Below, piece after piece: positions 15,897-24,153 of a stretch of DNA of 28,497 nt. Below the pieces are notes generated by a model, which saw only the letters and a list, made by a program, of their open reading frames with translations, searched no databases and was not told the DNA's origin. This stretch comes from JAQGMJ01 sp036271855 (GTDB lineage: Bacteria > Pseudomonadota > Gammaproteobacteria > Burkholderiales > JAEUOS01). The stretch is taken from the NCBI GenBank assembly GCA_036271855.1, contig DATAZV010000076.1, positions 1 through 28,497 of the forward strand, read 5' to 3'. Numbering within the stretch: the stretch's first letter is position 1; each line of letters begins with the position of its first letter. Position numbers and translations under genes: made by a program.

Positions 15897-16787
15897 CTAG
15901 GCCAGCGCGCCGCCGTGCAGGCGCTCCAGCACCTTCAGCGGCGATCGCTCGGGGAAATAGAGCGCCGCGATCGGCAGGTGCATCGTCTGTTCCATCATGA
16001 ACTGGCCGGCCAGGGCAGCATGCGCGGTCTGGTCGGAAAAACAGACCCAGGTCGAACCCGGCGGAAAACCGAAGGTCAGGTGCGAGGCGCGGCTCTGGTA
16101 ACCCACGTCCAGCTTCATCGCATCATGGATGCGCAGCATGTAGTGGTCGTACTTGCTGCGATGCGACTTGGTGATGCGCAGAGCCTTAAGTACGTGGGCT
16201 GCTCCCGGGGTCTGCGGCGGCACCCGGTGCAGGAATTCGGCGGCGGTCTGCTCGAACAGGTCGCCGACTTTCCATACGCGCTTCTGGTCGCCGGGGTGCA
16301 CATTGGTGAACACGCGCAGGATGCGCTCGCCGCGGTTCGGCCGCGAGGGAAAGGCATCGACATGCAGCAAGGTGTCGTCCTTGCGCCAGGACAGCTTATG
16401 GCTCTCGACGTTGCCCGGGCGAAAGCTGGTCGGCGCGATGCGCAGGTGCGCGGCATAGCCGGGGAAGAGCGTGCGGATCAGCGCCAGTGCGTCGGCCTGG
16501 AAGCGGCCGATCATCGCCGCCAGCCCTGCCAGTTCAGCGGGCGAGCCTTGCGCGCCGCGCACCCCGCCGGTGTCGGCCGCGCGCACCGGTTCGTAGCTCA
16601 CGCTCTTGTGGGTGCCGGAGAGCCAGCGTGGATCGAGGAAGGCCGCCTCGCTCGCCTGCAGCCCGAAGCCGAGGCCGGGGAGGTACAGGACCTTGCCGAG
16701 TTCGAGTTCGCCGGCCAGGCAGCGCGACTCTTCTTCCGCGAGCGCGGGCGACCAGTCGGTGTAAGGAAGTTCAACGATGCGGTACAT
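15897..16787 (-). CDS. kdoO: Kdo hydroxylase family protein (KdoO-like)
   Basis: A 296-residue protein of the Kdo hydroxylase family (formerly DUF2843), Fe(II)/2-oxoglutarate dioxygenases that hydroxylate C3 of a Kdo sugar in lipopolysaccharide core to give Ko, as shown for Burkholderia and Yersinia enzymes. The metal-binding HxD is at His142-Val-Asp144 within LLHVDAFPSRPNRGERILRVFTNV. A likely distal ligand is His256 in SDQTAHAALAGQF, followed by MMEQT. I chose the ATG at 16787 (MYRIVELPYTDW), giving the family's usual length; an in-frame ATG 87 nt upstream would add a basic tail overlapping the ligase gene. The ribosome-binding site is weak. It lies 35 nt downstream of the acyl-CoA ligase gene on the same strand. 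Confidence 0.85.
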   Translation of the reverse strand: MYRIVELPYTDWSPALAEEESRCLAGELELGKVLYLPGLGFGLQASEAAFLDPRWLSGTHKSVSYEPVRAADTGGVRGAQGSPAELAGLAAMIGRFQADALALIRTLFPGYAAHLRIAPTSFRPGNVESHKLSWRKDDTLLHVDAFPSRPNRGERILRVFTNVHPGDQKRVWKVGDLFEQTAAEFLHRVPPQTPGAAHVLKALRITKSHRSKYDHYMLRIHDAMKLDVGYQSRASHLTFGFPPGSTWVCFSDQTAHAALAGQFMMEQTMHLPIAALYFPERSPLKVLERLHGGALA

Positions 16788-16822
16788 GGTATTGCTGCGT
16801 GTGCGGGCCCGGCTCGGGACGA

Positions 16823-18511
16823 TCAGGCTGCCTTTACGGTACGCGCGTTTTCCTGCTCCTGCAGTAGACGCCATTGTACTTTGCCGGTTCCCGATTTCGG
16901 CAGCGTTTCGACGAATTCGACGATGCGCGGGTACTTGTAGGCCGCCATGCGCTCGCGGGCCCAGGCGACAATATCCTCTGCCCGCACCTTGTCCCTGGCC
17001 TGTGCGCGCAGGACCACATAGGCCTTGACGGTCTCGCCGCGATGACTGTCGGCGCTGGCGATCACGCAGGCCTCCTGGATGTCCGGGTGGGCGTAGAGCA
17101 TGGCTTCGATCTCGGCGGGCCAGACCTTGAAGCCGGAGGCGTTGATCATGCGTTTCAGGCGGTCGACCATGAAAAAGTAACCGTCCTCATCCATGCGCGC
17201 GAGGTCGCCGGTGCGAAAAAAGGGCCTGCCGTCTTTTTCGATGAAGGCGTCGCGGGTCTTTTGTTCGTCGTTCCAGTAGCCCTTGAACACGCCCGGTCCG
17301 CAGGTGATGATTTCGCCGACTTCGCCCTGCGGCAATTCTTCCAGGGTCTCGGGATGGATGATGCGCGAATCGGTATTGCAGATCGGGATGCCCAGGCATT
17401 GTTTTTTCGGCAGGTCTGCCGGGTTGATGTGCGAAGGCGCGATGGTCTCGGACAGGCCATAGCCTTCGATGTAGTCGAGCCCGGTCAGCGCCTTGAATTT
17501 TTGCGCTACGGCTTCGGGCACCGAAGCGCCGCCGCCGCTGACCCGCGCCAGGCTGGAGATGTCGTATTCGGAGAGGCGGGGGTTGGCGAGGAAATCCACC
17601 AGCATGGTGGTGATGTTGCTCCAGTTGTTCACCTTGTAGCGGGCGATCAGCGCACCGGCCACGTCGCGGTCCCAGCGCGGCAGCACGACGATGGTGAGGC
17701 CGCCGTAGATTGGTGTGTTCATCGACGACTGCATCGCGGTGACGTGGAACAGCGGCAGGGTGCACAGCGCCACCTGGTCGGCGCACAAGCCGCCGTACCA
17801 CTGGGTTTGCACCATCAGCGTGTGCATCACCGTTGCATGAGTGTGGATGCAGCCCTTTGACAGGCCGGTAGTGCCGGAGGTGTAGGGCATTACGCATAGA
17901 TCGTCAGGCCCGGCTTGCGCTGGCGCGGGCACGCGGCCGGCGTCCAGCGCGGCTTGCCAGGTGACCGCGCCCGGGAGCACGGCCTCGCGCGGGGCCGCGA
18001 CGAAATCGGGCACGGCGAGGTCTGTGGGCGCGCGCAGGTAATCGGAGTAGGTGGCAGCGATCACACTGGTCAGCGTGCCGTCGCCGCGCAGTTCGCCCAC
18101 GCGCGGCAGCAGGTCCTGCGCGGCGAACAGCACGCGCGCGCCGCTGTCGGTCATCACATGGCGCACTTCGTCGGTCGTGAGCATGGCGTTCACCGGCACC
18201 ACCATGGCGTCGGCGCGCAGGATGGCGTAATAGGCCATGATGAACTGCGGCGAGTTCTGCAGGTAGATGGCGACGCGGTCGCCGCGCTTCACGCCGCAGT
18301 CCTGCTGCAGATAGCCCGCCAGTTTGTCCACGGTATCGCGCAGCTCGGCATAGCTGATACGGGTGTCGTAGAACAGCAGCGCGGTCTTGTCCGGATAGCG
18401 CGCGGCCGAAACGTCGAGGTTGTAGGAGACGCTGGTGCGCGGCAGGCTGATTTCGTGAGGCACGTTTTTCGGCCAGTAGCGGTAGTACAGGGGAGGCTGC
18501 GAGCCACTCAT
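16823..18511 (-). CDS. AMP-forming acyl-CoA ligase (long-chain fatty acid-CoA ligase type)
   Basis: A 562-residue adenylate-forming enzyme that activates a carboxylic acid with ATP and couples it to CoA. Visible core motifs: YTSGTTGLSKG phosphate loop starting at Tyr210, GGGASVPEAV, YGLSET at about 351-356, the hinge-region motif GYFFMVDRLKRMINASGFKVWP, and GTGKVQWR with catalytic Lys544. The overall sequence looks like the medium/long-chain FadD-like group, but the acyl substrate cannot be fixed from sequence. It is cytoplasmic, with no signal peptide. It is divergent from the aldehyde dehydrogenase gene (131 bp between the starts), suggesting a shared control region, and possibly a shared aldehyde-to-acid-to-CoA route. 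kdoO follows downstream. Confidence 0.92.
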   Translation of the reverse strand: MSGSQPPLYYRYWPKNVPHEISLPRTSVSYNLDVSAARYPDKTALLFYDTRISYAELRDTVDKLAGYLQQDCGVKRGDRVAIYLQNSPQFIMAYYAILRADAMVVPVNAMLTTDEVRHVMTDSGARVLFAAQDLLPRVGELRGDGTLTSVIAATYSDYLRAPTDLAVPDFVAAPREAVLPGAVTWQAALDAGRVPAPAQAGPDDLCVMPYTSGTTGLSKGCIHTHATVMHTLMVQTQWYGGLCADQVALCTLPLFHVTAMQSSMNTPIYGGLTIVVLPRWDRDVAGALIARYKVNNWSNITTMLVDFLANPRLSEYDISSLARVSGGGASVPEAVAQKFKALTGLDYIEGYGLSETIAPSHINPADLPKKQCLGIPICNTDSRIIHPETLEELPQGEVGEIITCGPGVFKGYWNDEQKTRDAFIEKDGRPFFRTGDLARMDEDGYFFMVDRLKRMINASGFKVWPAEIEAMLYAHPDIQEACVIASADSHRGETVKAYVVLRAQARDKVRAEDIVAWARERMAAYKYPRIVEFVETLPKSGTGKVQWRLLQEQENARTVKAA

Positions 18512-18642
18512 CGGCAGTCTCCGGCCCGAAGCGGGGCGAAACTATATTTCATTTTGCGCTGTAGCCGTTGCAGTAGAATGCCCCGGCCTGTCTCCTTGTT
18601 TTTTTGCAGGGCGCGACCGCGCCCTTACGCGAGCCGACCACA

Positions 18643-20076
18643 ATGAAAACCTACGACAAACTGTACATCAACGGCGCCTGGGCTGCATCTTCCGGCGGCA
18701 AAGCCATCGACGTCATCAACGCCACCACCGAAGAGGTGATGGGGCGCATTCCCGAGGGCACCGAGGCCGATGCGAATGCCGCCATCGCCGCCGCCCGGGC
18801 CGCCTTCGACGGCTGGAGCCAGACGACGCCCGCCAAACGCGGCGAGTACCTCGCCGCCATCCAGGCGAAACTCAAGGAGCGCGCCGAGGAACTGGCACGC
18901 ACCATCACCGGCGAAGTCGGCGTGCCGCTGAAAATCGCACAGCGCGTGATGGTGGCCAACCCGATCCACACCTTCGGCACCTACGCCAAGCTGGCCGCCG
19001 AATTCGAATTCGAATCGACGGTGGGCAACTCGATCATCATGCGCGAGCCGGTGGGCGTGGTCGGCGCCATCACGCCTTGGAATTTTCCCCTGCACCAGAT
19101 CGCGCTCAAGGTGGCCGCCGCGCTGGCGGCCGGCTGCACGGTGGTGCTCAAGCCTTCCGAAGTCGCGCCGCTCAATGCTTTCATGCTGGCCGAGATCATG
19201 GATGAGGTGAAGCTGCCGGCCGGTGTATTCAACCTGGTCTCCGGTTACGGCCCAGTGGTTGGCGAGGCGCTGGCGAAGTCACCGGATGTCGACATGGTTT
19301 CCTTCACCGGCTCGACCCGTGCAGGCAAGCGCGTCTCCGAGCTGGCGGCGCAAACCGTCAAGCGGGTAGCGCTGGAACTGGGCGGCAAGTCGGCCGCGCT
19401 GATCCTGGATGATGCCGACCTCGCCGCCGCGGTCAAGGCAACCGTCAGCTATTGCTACCTCAATTCCGGCCAGACCTGCGCCGCCACCACGCGCATGCTG
19501 GTGCCGGCGGCGATGTACGAGGAAGCCGCCAAACTCGCCACCGACGCCGCGCAAGGGTTCACCGTCGGCGACCCGATGGGCGACGCCCGCCTGGGTCCGC
19601 TGATCTCGGATGTGCAGCGCGACCGGGTACGCAGCTACATCAAAAAGGGCATCGAGGAGGGCGCGCAATTGCTCACCGGCGGCGCGGATGCCCCCGAGGG
19701 GCAGCCCAAAGGCTACTTCGTCAAGCCCACGGTGTTCGGCAAAGTGCAGCCTTCGATGACGATTGCCCGCGAGGAAATCTTCGGGCCGGTGCTGTCGATC
19801 ATCGCCTACAAGGACGAGGCCGACGCCATCCGCATCGCCAACGACTCCGTCTATGGCCTTGCGGGTACGGTCTGGAGCAAGGATGAAGAGCGCGCCAAGC
19901 GCGTCGCGCGGCGCATCCGCACCGGGCAGATCGACATCAATGGCGGCCCCTTTAACCCGATGGCGCCGTTCGGCGGCTTCAAGCAGTCCGGCCGCGGCCG
20001 CGAAGGCGGGCTCTACGGCATGGAAGAGTTTCTCGAGTACAAGTCGATGCAGCTGCGCCCGCCGAAAGCGGCCTGA
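18643..20076 (+). CDS. NAD(P)-dependent aldehyde dehydrogenase
   Basis: A 477-residue aldehyde dehydrogenase oxidising an aldehyde to the acid. The catalytic residues are all present: Asn147 in TPWNFPLH, Glu245 in LELGGKSA and nucleophile Cys279 in NSGQTCAATTR. The C-terminal EEIFGPVLSIIAY and PFGGFKQSGRGREGG blocks are also intact, and length is normal. I chose the ATG at 18643 (MKTYDKLYINGAW), the usual family start; an upstream in-frame ATG adds 13 unrelated residues. It diverges from the acyl-CoA ligase and converges on the AI-2E-family gene with 22 nt between. Substrate specificity is not evident; similar genes act on semialdehydes or aromatic aldehydes. Confidence 0.93.
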   Translation: MKTYDKLYINGAWAASSGGKAIDVINATTEEVMGRIPEGTEADANAAIAAARAAFDGWSQTTPAKRGEYLAAIQAKLKERAEELARTITGEVGVPLKIAQRVMVANPIHTFGTYAKLAAEFEFESTVGNSIIMREPVGVVGAITPWNFPLHQIALKVAAALAAGCTVVLKPSEVAPLNAFMLAEIMDEVKLPAGVFNLVSGYGPVVGEALAKSPDVDMVSFTGSTRAGKRVSELAAQTVKRVALELGGKSAALILDDADLAAAVKATVSYCYLNSGQTCAATTRMLVPAAMYEEAAKLATDAAQGFTVGDPMGDARLGPLISDVQRDRVRSYIKKGIEEGAQLLTGGADAPEGQPKGYFVKPTVFGKVQPSMTIAREEIFGPVLSIIAYKDEADAIRIANDSVYGLAGTVWSKDEERAKRVARRIRTGQIDINGGPFNPMAPFGGFKQSGRGREGGLYGMEEFLEYKSMQLRPPKAA

Positions 20077-20098
20077 GGATTACCGTGGGCGGCGCCGG

Positions 20099-21211
20099 CT
20101 AGAAGTCGGTGCTGTCCAGGGTGCGCATCACTTGCGTATCCGTCAGGTCGAGGTCGATGCTGTTTTCGTCGATCGCCGCCTCGCGGAACAGCACCAGCAC
20201 CAGCACCAGCAGCACCGGGCCGATGATCAGGCCGACGATGCCCATGGTGCCGACGCCGCCGAAAATGCCGAACAGGATGCCCAGGAACGGCAGCGCGGTG
20301 CCGCCGCGGATCAGCACCGGGCGCACCAGGTAGTCCGCCAGCATAACGATCAGCGTACCGACCACGAACACCGAGATGCCGGCTGCCGGATAGCCTTGCG
20401 CGAACAGGAAAAACCCGATCACCCCCAGCAGCAGCGGTGCGGCCAGCGGGATGAAGGCGATCACCGCGGTCATCACGCCCAGGGTGACGGCCGAAGGCAC
20501 GCCGCAGGCGTACATCAGGCAGGAAATCAGGATGGCCTCGCCGAAACCGACGATGACGATGCCGTTGACCGCCGCGCGCAAGGCTTCAGGCAACTGGAAC
20601 ACGTAGGAGGGCCAGCGTTTTTCCAGCCATTTGTAGCCGAGCTGGTTCAGCCAGGCGGAAATCGAGCGGCCATCCTGGTAAAAGAAGTAAAGAATCCACA
20701 AGGCGAAAAACAGCGTCGCCAGGCGCGAGGTGAGGTCGAAAAACACCGTCTGGGCGGCGTCGCGCAGGATGTCCAGCTGGGTCGCCAGCACCGCCGAAAG
20801 CTGCTTGGGCGCGGCCAGGTATTTTTCCCAGGTGTGAATCAGGTAGTCGCCGCCGACCGGTACCTTGGAGAACACCGAAGGCACCGGCTTGCCGTAGGTG
20901 TCGGCGTCGATCAGGTAAGAGGTGGCGGAATAGATGTCCTGACTCAGGAACACCACCAGCAGGGCCATCGGGCCGACCAGGAACACCAGCACCACGGCAG
21001 TCGAGCAGCCGGCGGCCCAGTGGCTGCGCTTCGGCCCCAGGCGCCGGATGATCGACTCGTGCATCGGCCAGGTGGCCACCGCCAGGATCGCCGCCCACAG
21101 GATCGCCAGCATGAAGGGCGAGAGCACGACAAAGGCACCCGCCAGGATGCCGGCCGAAAACAAGATACTCACGAGGAGTTTTGCGGGCGGCAGGGAGCGG
21201 TCGAACTTCAT
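20099..21211 (-). CDS. AI-2E family transporter (PerM/YdiK-like membrane protein)
   Basis: A 370-residue polytopic inner-membrane protein of the AI-2E transporter (UPF0118) family. There are two N-terminal helices (LLVSILFSAGILAGAFVVL, MLAILWAAILAVATWP), a third after RSHWAAGCSTAVVLVFLVGP, a central periplasmic or cytoplasmic region of about 130 residues, and a C-terminal cluster of helices. These include the typical GIVGLIIGPVLLVLVLVLFREA ending. Members have been linked to autoinducer export, ion transport or lipid-related roles, and the name does not prove a signal-export function here. The gene stands alone between the convergent aldehyde dehydrogenase gene and the iclR gene. No strong ribosome-binding site precedes the ATG. 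Confidence 0.88.
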   Translation of the reverse strand: MKFDRSLPPAKLLVSILFSAGILAGAFVVLSPFMLAILWAAILAVATWPMHESIIRRLGPKRSHWAAGCSTAVVLVFLVGPMALLVVFLSQDIYSATSYLIDADTYGKPVPSVFSKVPVGGDYLIHTWEKYLAAPKQLSAVLATQLDILRDAAQTVFFDLTSRLATLFFALWILYFFYQDGRSISAWLNQLGYKWLEKRWPSYVFQLPEALRAAVNGIVIVGFGEAILISCLMYACGVPSAVTLGVMTAVIAFIPLAAPLLLGVIGFFLFAQGYPAAGISVFVVGTLIVMLADYLVRPVLIRGGTALPFLGILFGIFGGVGTMGIVGLIIGPVLLVLVLVLFREAAIDENSIDLDLTDTQVMRTLDSTDF

Positions 21212-21257
21212 GGGGTTGAACGCTGCGGGGGCCTAAGGCCGGTTGGGCTATGAGCGC

Positions 21258-21278
21258 GCACCGGCGCGGGACCGGTGC
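21258..21278. other. Hairpin upstream of the AI-2E family gene
   Basis: GCACCGG (21258-21264) pairs with CCGGTGC (21272-21278) around a 7-nt loop, about 47 nt before the AI-2E family start on the minus strand. No T-run follows on either strand, so it is not a standard terminator. It could be a protein-binding palindrome or a leader structure; nothing else is visible in the 170-bp gap. Confidence 0.3.
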
Positions 21279-21381
21279 ATCATGGGCGCAATTGTATGCG
21301 GCCCCGCTCGCGACGGATATAGCGCGATTGGATTAAGCCCCTATTTTTTCCTCACCGATGCAACACGCCTGACACAATGGC

Positions 21382-22197
21382 TTAGGCGCGCAGGCGCAGC
21401 GAGGTGTTGATGCGTTCGGCCGCCGCCTGCAGATGCGGCAGCATCTTGCGCGTCATCTGGGCCAGCGAAACGCGGCCGGCATTGCCGGAGATGTTCATCG
21501 CCGCGATCACGTTGCCGGCGCGGTCGGTCAGCGGCACGGCGACCGAGCACAGCCCTTCCTCCAGTTCCTGGCTCACTGCCGCGTAGCCCTGGGTGCGGGC
21601 CTGCGCGATGGCCTTTTTCAGCTCGCCCGGGTCGGTCACGGTGTGCCGCGTGTAGGCGCGGATCTCGCTGCCGGCGAGAATCGCGTCGACCCGTGCTTCC
21701 GGCAGGCCCGAGAGCAGCACCCGGCCCATCGAGGTGCACCAGCTCGGCAGGCGCGAGCCTATCCCCAGGTTGATGCTCATGATCTTGGAAGTCGGTACCC
21801 GCAGGATGTAGACCATCTCGGTGCCGTCGAGCACGGCGATCGAGCAGGACTCGTGCACCTCGGCCACCAGTTCTTCCATCACCGGCTCGGCCAGGTTCCA
21901 CAGCGGCGTGGTGGAGAGGTAAGCGTAGCCCAGGTCCAGGGTGCGTGCGGTGAGGCGGAACAGGCGGCCCTCCTGGTACACATAGCCCAACTGGGCGAGC
22001 GTCAGCAGGATGCGCCGCGCGCCGGCACGGTCGAGTCCCGTGCGCGCGGCGACCTCGGTCAGGGTTTGTGCCGGCGCCTCCGCGGTAAATGCACGGATCA
22101 CCCCCAGGCCGCGAGCGAAGGACTGCACATAGCTGTCGCTGGGCGGCGGCTTGATGGGGTTCGGTTTAGTTGCGTGCAATGCAGCATCCAGGCCCAC
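21382..22197 (-). CDS. IclR-family transcriptional regulator (PcaR/PobR group)
   Basis: A 271-residue regulator with an N-terminal winged helix-turn-helix (residues about 45-66, TLTEVAARTGLDRAGARRIL) and a C-terminal IclR effector-binding domain (about 90-265: VHESCSIAVLDG, LPSWCTSMGRVLLS, GLCSVAVPLTDRAGNVIAAMNIS). The SYVQSFARGLGVIRAF block ahead of the HTH is characteristic of the PcaR/PobR/PcaU group controlling aromatic catabolism. The start is GTG at 22197, set by an AAGGAGA site 6 nt upstream; the reading frame stays open far beyond this but only as an antisense shadow of the next gene. It is divergent from maleylacetate reductase, so it most likely controls the hydroxyquinol operon and itself. 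The inducer is unknown; 3-oxoadipate or hydroxyquinol are reasonable guesses. Confidence 0.9.
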   Translation of the reverse strand: MGLDAALHATKPNPIKPPPSDSYVQSFARGLGVIRAFTAEAPAQTLTEVAARTGLDRAGARRILLTLAQLGYVYQEGRLFRLTARTLDLGYAYLSTTPLWNLAEPVMEELVAEVHESCSIAVLDGTEMVYILRVPTSKIMSINLGIGSRLPSWCTSMGRVLLSGLPEARVDAILAGSEIRAYTRHTVTDPGELKKAIAQARTQGYAAVSQELEEGLCSVAVPLTDRAGNVIAAMNISGNAGRVSLAQMTRKMLPHLQAAAERINTSLRLRA

Positions 22198-22200
22198 GAT

Positions 22201-22210
22201 CTTCTCCTTT
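22201..22210 (-). promoter_or_regulatory. Ribosome-binding site fixing the iclR GTG start
   Basis: The minus strand reads AAAGGAGAAG here, with AGGAG 6 nt before the GTG at 22197. This decides the start in a reading frame that is otherwise open for another 2 kb upstream. Confidence 0.75.
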
Positions 22211-22227
22211 GTCCTTGATTCGCCTAG

Positions 22228-22262
22228 TGTTCTTATTATGAACAAGTATTTGTTTGACAAAC
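22228..22262. promoter_or_regulatory. Candidate IclR operators and promoter in the iclR / maleylacetate reductase gap
   Basis: Two inverted repeats lie side by side: TGTTC-N7-GAACA (22228-22244) and the palindrome GTTTGACAAAC (22252-22262). A consensus -35 box TTGACA (22254-22259, + strand) is embedded in the second, although no good -10 follows at the right distance. On the minus strand CATAAT lies in the first repeat and could serve the iclR gene. The placement fits a shared divergent control region bound by the IclR protein. Confidence 0.45.
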
Positions 22263-22353
22263 TTTTGCCGATTATGGATGCTCGCGGCTCACAACACAAG
22301 CGCCGCGCCGCAGTTGCCCCGCGCTTGCCTCCTGTTGCCGACCGGACCCCGCC

Positions 22354-23415
22354 ATGCACGACTTCATCTACACCTCCCACCCCTCGCGCGTGGTGTTCGG
22401 CGCGGGCAGCCTGAACCACCTCGAGCGCGAAATCATCCAGTTGGGCGCCAGGCGCGCGCTGGTGCTTTCCACCCCTGAGCAGGCGGCACAGGCCGAGGAA
22501 ATTGCCAAGCGCCTGGGCGAACGCTGCGCCGGCGTGTTCGCCCGCGCTGTCATGCATGTGCCAATCGAGACCGCGCGCCTGGCGCGTGAAGAAGCCGCGC
22601 GGGTCGGTGCCGATTGCGCGGTGGCCATCGGCGGCGGCTCGACCACGGGTCTGGGCAAGGCGATCGCGCTGGAATCGAGCCTGCCGATTCTCGCCATTCC
22701 AACGACTTACGCCGGGTCGGAGATGACCACCATCTACGGCATCACCGAAGGCGGACTGAAAAGGACCGGACGCGATGCGCGCGTTCTGCCCAAGACCGTC
22801 ATCTACGACCCCGAACTCACGCTGACCCTGCCGGTGGGACTCTCCGCCACCAGCGGCATGAACGCCATCGCCCACGCGGTGGAGGCACTTTATGCGGTGG
22901 ACGGCAACCCGATCATTTCGATGATCGCCGAGGAGGGCATACGCGCCCTGGCGCGTGGCCTGCCCGCGGTGGTGGCTTCGCCCAAGGACATCCAGGCCCG
23001 CTCCGACGCCCTGTACGGCGCCTGGCTGTGCGGCGTGGCGCTCAATGGTTCGGCGATGGCCCTGCATCACAAGCTGTGCCACACCTTGGGCGGCAGCTTT
23101 AACCTGCCGCATGCCGAAACCCACACGGTTGTATTGCCGCACGCTACCGCCTACAACGCCAAATCCGCGCCGGAGGCGATGGGCCGCATCGCCCGCGCCC
23201 TCGGCGCCCAGGATGCAGCCCAGGGCCTGTACGAACTGGAGCAAAAGCTCGGCACCCCGCTGGCGCTGAAAGACCTCGGCATGCCCGAATCGGGTCTGGA
23301 CAAGGTGGCCGACCTGGCGGTGGCCAATCCTTATCCGAATCCTGCGCCGCTGGAACGCGCGGCGATCCGCCGTTTGCTCGATAATGCATGGCATGGCAGG
23401 GCGCCTGGAGCCTAA
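22354..23415 (+). CDS. Maleylacetate reductase
   Basis: A 353-residue iron-type alcohol dehydrogenase-fold enzyme that reduces maleylacetate to 3-oxoadipate with NAD(P)H, the second step of the hydroxyquinol branch (relatives: MacA, TftE). Diagnostic features are the N-terminal FIYTSHPSRVVFGAGSL, the nucleotide loop AIGGGSTTGLGKA, IPTTYAGSEMT, and the histidine-rich region NAIAHAVEALYA / ALHHKLCHTLGG / PHAETHTVVLPH. These distinguish maleylacetate reductases from true metal alcohol dehydrogenases. Length is typical. It opens a five-gene + strand unit with pcaI, pcaJ, a dehydrogenase and hydroxyquinol dioxygenase, and is divergent from the IclR regulator. pcaI follows after 48 nt. Confidence 0.93.
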   Translation: MHDFIYTSHPSRVVFGAGSLNHLEREIIQLGARRALVLSTPEQAAQAEEIAKRLGERCAGVFARAVMHVPIETARLAREEAARVGADCAVAIGGGSTTGLGKAIALESSLPILAIPTTYAGSEMTTIYGITEGGLKRTGRDARVLPKTVIYDPELTLTLPVGLSATSGMNAIAHAVEALYAVDGNPIISMIAEEGIRALARGLPAVVASPKDIQARSDALYGAWLCGVALNGSAMALHHKLCHTLGGSFNLPHAETHTVVLPHATAYNAKSAPEAMGRIARALGAQDAAQGLYELEQKLGTPLALKDLGMPESGLDKVADLAVANPYPNPAPLERAAIRRLLDNAWHGRAPGA

Positions 23416-23463
23416 AAGCCGTCTGCCTGTCATCTTCCGGAAATCACGCTTCACATTCATCTC

Positions 23464-24153
23464 ATGATCAACAAAATCGTCAATTCCATCGCCGAGTCGC
23501 TGGCCGACGTCAAGGACGGCTCGACCATCCTGATCGGCGGCTTCGGCGGCGCCGGCATGCCCAACGAACTGATCGACGGCCTGATCGCCCAGGGGGCGAA
23601 AGAGCTGACGGTAGTCAACAACAACGCCGGCAACGGCGAAGTCGGCCTCGCCGCGCTGCTGCGCGAGGGGCGGGTGCGCAAGCTGATCTGCTCCTTCCCG
23701 CGCCAGGCCGATGCGCATCACTTCGAAAGCCTGTACCGCGCCGGCAAGGTCGAACTCGAACTGGTGCCCCAAGGCAACCTGGCCGAGCGCATGCGCGCCG
23801 CCGGTGCCGGCATCGGCGCGTTTTTCTGCCCGACTGCCTACGGCACCGACCTGGCCAAGGGCAAGGAAACCCGCGAGATCAACGGCAAGCACTATGTGCT
23901 CGAATATCCGATCCATGGCGACGTTGCGCTGATCAAGGCCGAAAAGGGCGACCGCTGGGGCAACCTGGTCTATCACAAGGCCGCGCGCAACTTCGGGCCG
24001 GTGATCGCCGCTGCCGCCAAGTGCGCCGTCGCCCAGGTGTATGAAATCGTCGAGCTCGGCAATCTCGATCCGGAAAACATCGTCACCCCGGGCATTTTCG
24101 TGCAGCGCGTGGTCAAGGTCGCGCGCGAGCAAATTTTGAAGGAGGCCGCATGA
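23464..24153 (+). CDS. pcaI: 3-oxoadipate/3-oxoacid CoA-transferase subunit A
   Basis: The 229-residue alpha subunit of a family I CoA-transferase, which moves CoA from succinyl-CoA to 3-oxoadipate. The N-terminal GGFGGAG motif (residues 25-31) with MPNELIDGL is the CoA-binding signature, and GNGEVGLAALL, FFCPTAYGTDLAKGKE and DRWGNLVYHKAARNFGP follow as in PcaI and ScoA proteins. In this cluster the product of maleylacetate reductase is 3-oxoadipate, so PcaI is the best label, though acetoacetate transferases have very similar sequences. The upstream 48 nt has only a poor ribosome-binding site. The last codons overlap the subunit B start (ATGA), ensuring balanced synthesis. Confidence 0.9.
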   Translation: MINKIVNSIAESLADVKDGSTILIGGFGGAGMPNELIDGLIAQGAKELTVVNNNAGNGEVGLAALLREGRVRKLICSFPRQADAHHFESLYRAGKVELELVPQGNLAERMRAAGAGIGAFFCPTAYGTDLAKGKETREINGKHYVLEYPIHGDVALIKAEKGDRWGNLVYHKAARNFGPVIAAAAKCAVAQVYEIVELGNLDPENIVTPGIFVQRVVKVAREQILKEAA

